NCBI RefSeq assembly: GCF_012489685.1
Contig: NC_080044.1
Location: forward strand, 51,336,964-51,400,963
DNA length: 64,000 nt
Source: Lotus japonicus
Taxonomy: Eukaryota > Streptophyta > Magnoliopsida > Fabales > Fabaceae
Direction: 5' to 3'
A model generated the notes under the pieces. It did no database searches. It had not been told where the DNA came from and saw only the letters and a program-made list of their open reading frames with translations. The position numbers and the translations under genes were made by a program. Position 1 is the first letter of the stretch. Every line of letters begins with the position of its first letter. Positions 1-9,645 of this stretch are shown in pieces.

Positions 1-330
1 CTCACCCATGTTCTGGGTTCTTCTGGATCCAAACTTAGATTGGGGTGGGGATTTCGGTTGGGGGTAGGGGTTGGGGTTTTGGTTTTGGTTCCGATTGCAG
101 GTGAGGGTGAGGGTGAGGATGCGGGTTGGGGTTTGGGGGTGAAGTTGCGGGTTGGGGTTTGGGGTTTGCGGGTGAGGGTTGAGGTTGGGTGAGGTCGTGA
201 GGGTTTGCAGGTGGGTGAGGGTGAGGGTGAGGTTGGGTGAGGGGGTTTAGAAACTGTGGGTGAGGTTTGAGGTTGGGTGTTCTGGGTTTGTGTTGTGCAC
301 TGGGTTTGAGGTTGGGGTGTTTTGATGATG
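1..330. repeat. G-rich degenerate minisatellite-like region
   Basis: The plus strand is made of imperfect short units such as GGTGAGGGTGAGG and GGTTGGGGTTTGG, with almost no C. The units vary in length and order, so this is a degenerate simple repeat, not a clean tandem array. It resembles but does not match the plant telomere unit TTTAGGG. The runs of three or four G could form G-quadruplexes. No coding potential is seen. Confidence 0.6.
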
Positions 331-976
331 ATAATGATTCTGGAGTGTTATTTTTTGGGTTAATTTGGGGGAATTGAAGTTAATTTGGGGGGAAATTGAT
401 TTTGTTAATTGATTTAGGGTTAGATTTGGTAATATGTTTAATTGTAGTTAATTTGATTAATGAATCTGACATGTAATTTTTTTTAATTTTTTAATATTTT
501 TTTAAATCCACGTAAGCATAACTAACACAGTCAGCGATCCAAATCATCACTCGCCGGAGCTCCGCCCTCCGGCGAGGACCCGCTCCAAAAGTTTTTCAAA
601 CACGGGGACTTTAGACCAAATATTTTCCGGGGAGGGACTTACCTCAGACGGCGACTCAAACACAGGGACCAATATGATAGTTAACCCTAAATAAATATTA
701 GAATGTTTTCCTCTTGTAAAAATAATAATAATATCAGAATAAGTGTGACAAAATATAAGAGAATTCTATATACTATCATCATGCATATGCATCCATCCAT
801 CCCTTTGTAGTCTAAGATGACAATGGCCATGAGCTAGTTAGTTGAGCGAAATTACGTTTGTTGAGTCTCCATTAATGCTAGTGACTTAATTCTTTTTCTT
901 TACACTCTTCTAGGTAAGCAGGACACAGAGAAGTAGTAGTAATTTGTCTCGTGATGGAAAAATTGTGTTTTTTTCG
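331..976. other. Intergenic DNA with a repeat-derived segment
   Basis: No gene is recognised. Positions 510-690 are GC-richer than their surroundings and read like the end of a dispersed plant repeat. They include a perfect 10-bp-stem hairpin at 550-576. The rest is AT-rich. Confidence 0.5.
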
Positions 977-1227
977 CTTAATTCCACTTTTCATCTTTGA
1001 TCTATCATGATTGTGCAATTTTGGTTCCTCTATTTTAAAATGAGCAATTTGCATTCCTCATGTTTGCGTCTCCACAGTTTTACTCCATCCGTTAATATTC
1101 TGTCTAAATTTGGTGATATGGCCTAAAACTGTTGACGGCACAACAAAAGGGATGCAAATTGCTCATTTTAAAATAGTGGGAAAATTGCACAATCGTGATA
1201 AATTAGGGACGGAAAGTGGAATTAAGT
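977..1227. mobile_element. Fold-back MITE-like element
   Basis: The left arm beginning CTTAATTCCACTTTTC is repeated in inverted orientation at the right end. About 80 bases on each side pair with scattered mismatches around a short centre. The element has no ORF and would be mobilised in trans. The exact edges and target duplication could not be fixed, so the superfamily is not assigned. Confidence 0.55.
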
Positions 1228-1291
1228 CTTTTTTTATAAGCATGGAAAAATTGTGTAGTGAGAGATAATTGGAAGGATAATACATAATGGC

Positions 1292-1736
1292 CAGGGCCGG
1301 CCCTGGGCCTGTGCAAGCAGGCCCACAGCCCAGGGCCTCCAAAAAGAAGGGGCCCCAAAATAAAAAATTTCATTAAACGTTTATAACAAAAAAAACGCTA
1401 AATTATTAAAGTAAGAGATGTTAGTACTGTTGGCAACATTAAGGCTAGTTATAACCTCTCTTCCCTTGGTGCCCAGGTTCGAATCTGACTTGCTACATTT
1501 TGTATGATGTTTTTAAAATTTTATATTTTAAACATTTATATAACGGAATTAGTGACGGAAACTTTCGTCACAAAAGTAGCGACGAATTATCTGCTAAATT
1601 TCTTAAATAAGTGTAACATATTTTTGAATTTGCTGATGCTATTTACAATTTAAATAAATAATGTTCTTTAAAAAAACTTATTAGGGGTCCATTTTATTAT
1701 TTGCTCAGGGCCTCCAAAATGTCGGGACCGGCCCTG
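1292..1736. mobile_element. Non-autonomous hAT element
   Basis: The 445-bp element begins CAGGGCCGGCCCTG and ends with the inverse, ACCGGCCCTG. It is flanked by a perfect 8-bp target duplication ATAATGGC at 1284-1291 and 1737-1744. An 8-bp duplication and CAGGG-type terminal inverted repeats are hallmarks of the hAT superfamily. There is no transposase ORF, so it depends on an enzyme made elsewhere. A stretch near 1475-1490, GGTTCGAATCT, resembles a pol III B box, but no A box is convincing. Confidence 0.85.
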
Positions 1737-1744
1737 ATAATGGC

Positions 1745-2188
1745 ACGAGAGATGAGGGGTGGGGACAATGCACGACCAATACATGACACATTTTTATTGC
1801 ACAATTGTTTAACTTGTATTTTGCGATATTATACTTACGAAAACCTAACTCAACCCAAAAATTAACTCAAGAGTTAAGGGTTGTTGTGCGCTTTACAAAT
1901 ATTTGTTTAACCATATCTCTAGCCAATGTAAGAATTCTAACATGTAATAAAATCACGTGATGTATAAGAGAAAAGAGTGGATTGAATTAAAAATAGAGTA
2001 GTTGAAATTGTTTATTTTTTTACCAAGAATCGCACAACATACTACTCCCCTTAAGACTCTAAAATCATGCATATTAAATGCGCAGACACTCCTAGTAAAT
2101 CTTTCTCCTTACAAACCGTACATGGATTGAACTATTAACTAAATGCTTAAAAATTTCAGTTATCTAGTAACTAAAAAATGAGAAAAAG
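1745..2188. other. AT-rich intergenic DNA
   Basis: No ORF, RNA gene or clear repeat edge is visible. The sequence is AT-rich with many stops in all frames. Confidence 0.5.
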
Positions 2189-2353
2189 TTTGATGCACCG
2201 ACGGTGTAATGTTTTTTTACACCGTCAACCAATCAGATTTCAAGGATGTGAGAAAATCTCTCTTTTTATTTAATTTCATTAATTGACATGACACATCCTT
2301 GAAATCTGATTGGTTGACGGTGTAAAAAAACTTTACACTGTCGGTGCATCAAA
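2189..2353. mobile_element. MITE with ~62-bp terminal inverted repeats
   Basis: The 165-bp element is almost entirely a hairpin. The left arm TTTGATGCACCGACGGTGTA and about 40 more bases recur inverted at the right end with only a couple of mismatches, leaving a centre of about 40 bases. Such short, coding-free, strongly palindromic elements are typical of MITEs. The target duplication is not clear, so the family is not assigned. Confidence 0.7.
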
Positions 2354-2956
2354 ATTAAACTCCTAAAAAATTGTATTCTAGCTATAGTAATTTGCAACAT
2401 AAATTAATAGCTTATTATACACCGCTTAATTAGTTGATGGTGTAGGACAAAAGTCCATCTACATCAGAAAAGTCCTTAATTAATTAGGAAAAAGAAAACC
2501 TCAACAAGAAAAGAAGTCAGTGAGATTACTGTTAGTTCGACTTTTAGTTAAAAATAATTATTAAAGATTATATAAAAAAGGTTAATATTTTTTTTTTACA
2601 TAAACCGCATTTTTACTAAATTACTTTCATCGCATTAGTATTTTCTCTAGTATATGCAGAAAAAAATAGTTTCTCTAGAAAAATCAGTAGAAAACAACTT
2701 GAAGAAATGACAATAAATTTAGATTATAAAGTGTTAAATAATTTTATACAAAATTAAAATCATAAACAACAAATTACCTGAAAGCAGATAATTAAAATTA
2801 TTTACTAATTAGTGACCTAATAATTCCATCAAAATTAAACACAATATGTTTCTTGTTTAAGCAAGCTATCTAATCTATTGCAATATGTCTGTATCTATTT
2901 AATTTTCATTTTAAAATAACATTCAATAAATCAGAATCACGATTTCCAATGCACAT
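2354..2956. other. AT-rich intergenic DNA
   Basis: No coding region is recognised. A short GATGGTGTAGGAC motif near 2435 resembles the MITE arm just upstream and may be a fragment of a related element. Confidence 0.45.
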
Positions 2957-3166
2957 TCACCAAATTGAACGCATTGATTTTATTGAGTGATCGGAATGTG
3001 TTTTCACATTTAACCAACACAAATCCAAACAAAGCAATGAACAAGGGATAGCAAGAAAATTAAAGATTTTGTCAGTTGTACCTTTCTGGGAAGCACAATA
3101 TTCAGCAGACAAGAGAGTCACAGCAAGAGCAGCAAAAAGCAGTTTCCACCACCAAACACCACCCAT
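2957..3166 (-). CDS. Possible first exon with signal-peptide-like start (doubtful)
   Basis: This short frame starts at an ATG and opens with a tryptophan cluster, then a hydrophobic stretch of about 15 residues and a small-residue site (residues 6-28). That is the look of a secretory signal peptide. After about residue 28 the minus strand reads AAAG then GTACAA, a possible splice donor, and what follows looks non-coding. A TATA-like CTTTATATAAT lies at about 3320-3330 on the same strand. No downstream exon or family was recognised, so this may be a relict first exon or chance. Confidence 0.2.
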   Translation of the reverse strand: MGGVWWWKLLFAALAVTLLSAEYCASQKGTTDKIFNFLAIPCSLLCLDLCWLNVKTHSDHSIKSMRSIW

Positions 3167-3299
3167 TGCAGCTTAGAGTCAACTTGTCAGGCACAGATCG
3201 AAGTACAACAGCTAAAATTAACTTCCAGTCTTCAAGAATAGAATAGAAAGGCCTTGTGATGAATGACTCGAGCTTATGTTGCAGTTGCACTGACTAAAA

Positions 3300-5090
3300 C
3301 AAAACAACCCGTGTTGCTAATTATATAAAGTTGAAAGTATCCCAACCATCTTGGCGGCTATAAGATTGATCAGCAATAGAAAGATTACTAGAGACAGGAG
3401 ATGCAGAAACTCAACAAAATGTAGAGATTTTAACAATGTCACAATCGATTTTAGCAGGGAGACACTAATTTATAGCACAACCAGTTAGATGACTCACCAA
3501 ATTAAATAGGCTAGAAAGAGAGTAGAATTGGACAGAGTGGATTTAAGTGGAAAGGAACTACAAGCTACCATTCCATAATATAAATAATTCAATAATAAAA
3601 AAAGGACAAGGATGCATCTCATTCCCTTCAAATTAGAGTTAAAGACAATTCGAACTTTCAAACAATTAATTAAATCTAATACCCTATGAATTGTTATTTT
3701 CTGAAATTCAATGTTGACCAACAAAGAAGTTTTTCTTATAATACCTTGAATTACTTGTGCTATCTCGTTCCACAATACTGGTTGTTTTAGTTTTTTCAAT
3801 TTTTAGCCAAAATTAATATTTATTGTTTTAAAAATTCACGATATTTTATCTATTTTTATTGTATTCTCTTTAATCAATTTTATCGCACATATCACTTTTT
3901 AGCTTGATAAACCATCATTCTTCTCTATAGTGTTAATGTGGGATAATTGTTAAAAATGGAGAAAAATAAAAGATATAAGTGTTAGAGTCGGTTGAGCCAA
4001 CTCTAAGTCGATGCTATACGAATGTGACATTGTGGCCAATGCAACCATCTTGCTTTATCAACAATTTTCTTGTGCGGGCAGAGATCCAGTATTTCATGTA
4101 TCCTTATGTAGGGAATTACAAAAATATTTATCAAGGATGTGAATTAGGTGAGATTGGTCGACGAAATATGAATTAAAGAATAAATCTTGATATACATCAA
4201 AACAAAACATTTTTGTTACCTCCGAATATATATTGACAGCTGCAGATCATTTGATTGAAATAAATTAAAATTTTGAATGGTACACCATGATGATATGAAT
4301 CATTTGAAAAATAAACATATTCGTTATGTAGCATATCTCCTACAAAATCAAGAGCTGGGTGGGTAAAAAGTAATTGATCAATAACATTGCCAAAGCTCAT
4401 GGGTGAATCCGTATTTGGCAGTAAGTGAGCATACTTGTGAAGGAAACGATATTTTCATGGAAATGAAAGAATCCGAAAATAATGAAAAAATATTGAAGAA
4501 CCACTTGGAGCTCGAGTTGGGTTAATTGCCCTAACTATACATGATGGAATATTTTCGAGATGTGAATGAACAAGGCGTACTTCTATATTATCATGCATCT
4601 CAATAACCAACAATTGAAAATCGTGATATTTTATAGCTCCTTATCATGTCAATTTCCAATTCATGTCCAATTTTCAAATCAAATAAGCCATAGCTTCCTT
4701 AGACTAATAAATAAACCAAAGGCTTAAAAAAATGTAGTGGGCATAAAGATACTAAATGAAATATGTTATTTTTATACACATGTTTATAAAGCACCTAGTG
4801 TCAATTGTATACACCGACTCTATAACGCTTTGAAAGCCCTGATTTTCAAAGGTCACAATAGTAATTTTCCAAAATAAACATACAAATGATTTTCCGCACG
4901 TAATCATAAATATAATGAGTGAATTTTATTTTTCCAAAATGTTTTCTAAAAAAATGCCATAAGTAACTTACGACAACAATGAGTAGATATAAACCCATTC
5001 ATATAAATACATATACACAAAGCCTATAGGCAACCATCAGTTGATTATTATTTTTTAAGTTTGATATTTTTTAACCATCGGTCGAAAAAG
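3300..5090. other. AT-rich intergenic DNA without recognisable genes
   Basis: Short frames occur on both strands but have no domain, no plausible exon structure and no repeated motif. I see no RNA gene here. Confidence 0.5.
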
Positions 5091-5404
5091 ACGTGGCTAG
5101 TTGGAAAAGTCTTGGGGTTAGAATTTGAGGGAAGCGATTTTGAAGCTATTCGAGGGTTGGAGAAGGTCTATGAAGAACAATTCAAAACTTGATTGTTTGT
5201 TTGTGTCTCTCAGGTGTTGTTGGTTAGGCCTAGGGTGTCCTTGCTTTTGGCTTGGATGGGGGTTTTTCGGCTTTTTGGGGTTTTTGTGTGCTTGTCGGGG
5301 TGCCTCGCTTTTTTTTGGGCTTCTCCTTGCTCCATAAGGGTTTGTCCTTATGGGTGTTTTTTGTGGATAATAATATACAATCCTTTATTTTTCAAAAAAA
5401 AAAA
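5091..5404 (+). mobile_element. Probable 5'-truncated LINE (L1-type) 3' end
   Basis: A T/G-rich stretch with a simple style (near 5230-5340) leads into AATAATATACAATCC, then TTTTTC and a run of about eleven A at 5394-5404. This arrangement is typical of the 3' untranslated end and poly(A) tail of plant L1 elements. No reverse transcriptase frame remains and a target duplication was not found, so the call rests on the tail alone. The 5' edge is approximate. Confidence 0.35.
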
Positions 5405-6727
5405 TATTTTAACGTTATTATATTACTTTTTTAATCCCTTCAGAAAAAATATTACTTTTTTAATATTCTTGTATATTTTAAGCTATTAATTAAGGTGAGC
5501 TATCCTGTAATCCATTCTGTTTTAGACGGGTCAACACGCCAACCCTCTCTTTTGAATGTAATAACCCACATTTTATAACTTTTTTTTGGTATGGTGAGAT
5601 GTTCTATTTCCAACCCACTTCTCAAATACAAAAGCAGATGCCCGGAGTCCGGATATAGATTGACTCGTTTTAAGCGAGTTAACGGTGGGTTGTGAAGAGT
5701 TGACTGTAACACCCCATTTTCCTTTATTAGGTTGTTTATTATTTTATTTTAATTATTATTATGATATATGGTAATTTGATGAATTATGTGATTTTATTAG
5801 ATAATTATGTGATTATGTGATATATGGAGTGAGTAAATTATCTAAATTGTATATGAGTGATGTATGTGATTATTATTTAAATCTTATGTGATATAGTATA
5901 AGATTTAGATAAATAAGGGTTTTAGGTTTTAAGTGAGTAGTTTGGAGTGAGACCCATTGTAAGGCTATTTAAGGGTTAGGAGTGAATTAGAAAGCGAGAA
6001 ATCAGAATTTGAGAATTGGAGAAGTTAGCAGAGCAGAAGAAAAGAAGCGTGAAAGAGAGAAGGGGAGAAAAGAGAAGAAAAACCTAGACTTTGATCTTCA
6101 AGAGGTAAGGGTCTGGATTCATGTTCTATGGATTAGTATGATAGTAGATAATGATTGAAAGTCTGATTTAGGAACCCTAGGATGTAGTTTTTTCTAAACT
6201 GAAGGTGGATAGTTGAATTTAGGGTTATGAATTGTGGGTGGAAGAGAGGGGGTAGAGCGTCGCGCATGGGGCTACAGAAATTTACGAGCTCTTGAACTCT
6301 ATTTCGAGCTGTGTTAATGACCGAATTTGAAGAAGTAGTCTCCATAAAAGTTGTAGCCCTTTCTGTTATGAAACCTTTGCCGCTAGTTTCACGTCATTCC
6401 GACGTCTGTAGCTCGAGTTATATGCGTTTTAGTGAGGATAGATTAAGCTGTCTCGTTTCTCACGAACTTCTGTTAGTGTTAGATTTTTCCTGAATTTTGT
6501 ACTTCGAATTTAGAGTTGAAAATTTACAGGGATTTACAAAACTTGTATAGAAAACCATGATAAAAATATTGGATTTTTCAGAGTGTACTTCAGGTATTTA
6601 AAAATTCGCCTAGGTTGCTGTACAGTTTATAACCGTTTTGAATAAAATGAGTCATTTTAGGTGCAAATGTTGTTTTCGAAAAAAGATGTGGTGCGCGCGC
6701 GTGGTGATGCGCAAGGCGCGGTGGCGC

Positions 6728-6784
6728 GCGGACATGGCGAGGGTTGCGCGCGAGGGAGGTGGCGCATGTAGGTAGTGGTGCGCG
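6728..6784 (+). repeat. 57-bp GC-rich direct repeat, copy 1
   Basis: This 57-bp GC-rich segment inside the solo LTR recurs without mismatch at 7168-7224, exactly 440 bp downstream. In copy 1 it is embedded in a longer run of GCGCGC-type sequence. Confidence 0.8.
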
Positions 6785-7167
6785 CGGTAGCGCGCACATG
6801 AGGGGGATGATGTGGGGAGATGACGAGTTTTTGGGGAAAATTAGGAAGAATACAGTTTTTGTATAATAGTTGCAGAACATGTTATATATGAATTATATTT
6901 TATTGACATCTGTTTAATAGTTCATTATATGATGTTATTTCTGAATTGATGCTATGTGTTAAGTTGCTAAGTTACTGTGACTGCAAATTGTGTAATTGAT
7001 AACATGAAAGCTATGTTTTGTGAAATTGGAGATGATTTCATATTGTTGAACTGGTGATGAATATGCTAAAATAATTATGCATATGTTAATTGAGTTTTGC
7101 ACAATACACTGCATAGTTGTCAAGAGGCAATGTTTGCTAGTTCTCGTGAAGGCTAGTGACTTGGCGA

Positions 7168-7224
7168 GCGGACATGGCGAGGGTTGCGCGCGAGGGAGGT
7201 GGCGCATGTAGGTAGTGGTGCGCG
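7168..7224 (+). repeat. 57-bp GC-rich direct repeat, copy 2
   Basis: Exact second copy of the segment at 6728-6784. Here it sits abruptly in AT-rich flanks, which suggests that this is the pasted copy. Confidence 0.8.
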
Positions 7225-7775
7225 AGGTTGATAATATAATTTAATTGATTATATTAAATTTCATGATATATTTTCTTAATTATGTATGATAAATTTATGG
7301 ATAATTTTTATAAGCTTTTGCATTACTTATTATTATGCTTATGCATATGATATGAGTTCTCACCCTTCTGTTGGAATGATGTTCTATGTGACATCGCTCA
7401 GGTACCGAGGATAGTGGAGCTTCTCGCGAGGGTTAGTTGGAGGAGCTAGTCATTCATTTATGGTTTAGTTAGGGGAGTCATGCTCTATTATGTAACACAG
7501 GGAAATGCTTAGTTTGTACCTTGATGTTAAGAGTTATTTTGTGAACTCTCTTATTTATTTTTGGGTTATGTTTTATCTTGGAGTTGAAAAATAAATCCGT
7601 TGTGCTATGCATATGATGTTATGACATTAAAGTTGGAAATTTATTTATATATTTATTATGAGCATAACAAGTGTTTTAATTTATGTTTCTGGAGAATAAG
7701 TGTGACACCCTCTGTATTATGCATTTTACTCTGATGTATGTTATATTATTTACGCGAGGTTTAGAGGGTGTTACA

Positions 7776-8330
7776 TTGACCATTTTGCCACTTCTCTACT
7801 CTCTCATTCTTCTTAGTGTTTATAGCCCTAATCTTGCTTTAGAGTTCGAAAATGGGGACATAATACAATTAAAATTTGGGGGCCAAAATTCACCTACACC
7901 AAATCGTTACTACCATCTTGCTAGCATTTTTCTTTTTAAAAACTTGCTCTGTTTCATAAAGATTATTATTTTAGTAATCCTTCATATTTTTAAAAATATT
8001 TGTTGTTTTATAAAATTAAGATATTTTTTTAATTTTCATTATAATCTTATTTAATAATTTTTTTCTCATTTATCACTTTTTCATATTAACAAACAATAAT
8101 TTTTTTTATCAACTGCATTCTTCTCTATCTAAAATAAATTTAATAATTGTAATTTTTTTTATAAGCCAAACTATGCATTCAAAGCTACTGTAAGAGGTGC
8201 TAGAACCCAAATACAGCAGATAAAATATAAATAAAAAGTTACATAATACTAGTAAAATTAAAATAATGTAATTTAATAATATTGTATTATTACTACTAAT
8301 TGTCATCTTATGTTTTGTGGTATAACTCTA
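7776..8330. other. Intergenic DNA
   Basis: AT-rich sequence with no convincing gene. Near 8150-8170 a run of T followed by ATAAGCCAAAC could be the poly(A) end of a minus-strand retroposon, but no body is recognisable. Positions 8322-8330 are the left target duplication ATAACTCTA of the next element. Confidence 0.4.
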
Positions 8331-9537
8331 GGAAATCTTTAACATCACAAGTAAAAACTTGTGCAAGATTACACAAGTACCTTTTGACCTAGTGCAGCAG
8401 GTTTCCAGGTTTTCTTTTAAAAAAAATTCAAAAATCATATTTTATTAATCACATTATTTATGCTAATCTTTTTCATTATCACCTTAACAACTTAAACCCA
8501 GAAAAAAAAAATTATTTTCATCATATCATCCAACAAAACCCCATTAATCAAAGCAGAAGAAATCCACCACCAAAAACCCATCCGCCACTGGCACTACTCT
8601 TCCTTCCCCAACCTCCCCTCTGACCACCGTGAATCATCACACTCAACCTTCACCTGAAACTTCCGGCCACCACACAACCATCTTCCTACTCGCAGCTAAA
8701 CCCACTCCCTGTAACCACTCCGAAAGTCTTCCTCGATCTGGTCTTCATACGCCTCCTCCGCTTCGATCTCCGTCAGAGCCACCATGTGAAAAGCCGATGC
8801 AGAGCAAATTGGTGGTGGTGGTGGTTCAGTCTTCACAGCCGCCGCAGAACCCTAAACCCAGATGGAGACGACGACGTTTGAGGATTCCGAGAGCGTTGAG
8901 CGTTGTTGATGACGGCGACGAACCCAGATCGAGGTTGGTTGCTTCCTCTTCTCGTAGATCTGGGTTGCTTCCTCTTTTGGGTTGGTGTTTTCTGGTGTTT
9001 GTTGGAGGTTGGGGGTGGTTGTTCTGACGGCGACGAACCCAGATCTAGGTTGGTTGCATCCTCTTCTCGTCGATCTGGGTTGCAAGCGGCGGCGGTAAGC
9101 AATGTGAGGAGGAGCGTGTCGGCGGCGCTGGACACAGAAGAACATGGCGGCGGCGGCGAGGCCATGGGAGAGATGAAGGAGGTGGCTGCTGGTTTTATTT
9201 TGCTCCTTTGCAGCCTCTGTTTCTTTGCTGCTTGTTCTGTTTTTCTTCCTTTGCTGATGCGTGCTTGTTGCGTCCTGTTTGTGTACTTGGGTTTGATGAG
9301 TTAAAGCTTGAAGTTTTGTCTGAGGAATGAAGAAGTTGGAAGATGAAAATGAATTTGAGGATGAAGATGAATCTAGATGAGCTTAACTTAAATCCTTAAT
9401 TAACTAATTCACTAATAAATATATTTTTTGTTTTTGAATTATTTTTTTTTTAAAAAATCTAGAAACTTGCTACCACAAGTCAAAAGGTGCTTGTGCAACC
9501 TTACACAAGTTTTTACTTGTGTATGTTAAAGGCCTCC
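8331..9537. mobile_element. Non-autonomous Mutator-like element (MULE)
   Basis: The two ends form terminal inverted repeats of about 95 bp (8331-8430 and 9440-9537), beginning GGAAATCTTTAACAT and GGAGGCCTTTAACAT. They are flanked by identical 9-bp sequences ATAACTCTA at 8322-8330 and 9538-9546. A 9-bp target duplication with long TIRs is diagnostic of Mutator-like elements. The interior (about 8620-9300) is GC-rich and gene-like in composition but has no transposase. It holds two copies of a roughly 60-bp segment 115 bp apart (starts 8911 and 9026). The interior may be captured host sequence (Pack-MULE style), but no parent gene is recognised. Confidence 0.8.
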
Positions 9538-9645
9538 ATAACTCTAAACAATTTTGTGCCTCTCTTTGATTGAAGAGAGAGAGTAATAACTCTAAACAAT
9601 TTTGTGCCTCTCTTTAATTTTTATTGAAGAGAGAGAGAGAGTAAT
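9538..9645 (+). repeat. Short tandem duplication, ~48-bp period
   Basis: ATAACTCTAAACAATTTTG and the following GA-rich tail occur at 9538 and again at 9586. The second copy ends in a (GA)n microsatellite. The MULE target duplication coincides with the start of the first unit. Confidence 0.65.

Larger units (their letters stand above)
5705..7775. repeat. Solo LTR of a Gypsy-type element
   Basis: The 2071-bp unit begins TGTAACACCCC and ends GGGTGTTACA, the TG...CA ends of an LTR. It is flanked by an exact 5-bp duplication TTGAC at 5700-5704 and 7776-7780. No internal region or second LTR is attached, so it is a solo LTR left by recombination between the two LTRs of one insertion. The terminal motif is shared with the chromovirus LTRs elsewhere in the window, but the body is different. 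A GC-rich part at 6690-6800 is partly duplicated at 7168-7224. Confidence 0.85.

Noticed and set aside
1..330. Interstitial telomere repeat
   Set aside because: The units are irregular GGTGAGG/GGTTTGG variants. The plant TTTAGGG unit is not repeated.
1400..1500. tRNA gene or SINE inside the hAT element
   Set aside because: Only a B-box-like GGTTCGAATCT was found. No A box, no cloverleaf and no poly(A) tail are visible.
4197..4400. 67-codon minus-strand frame
   Set aside because: It has an ATG but no domain, no promoter signal and no neighbour to support it. AT-rich DNA of this length gives such frames by chance.
8833..9304. Overlapping 97-133-codon frames inside the MULE
   Set aside because: They start at non-ATG codons or overlap each other on both strands, and the repeats inside explain the open frames. 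No domain is visible.
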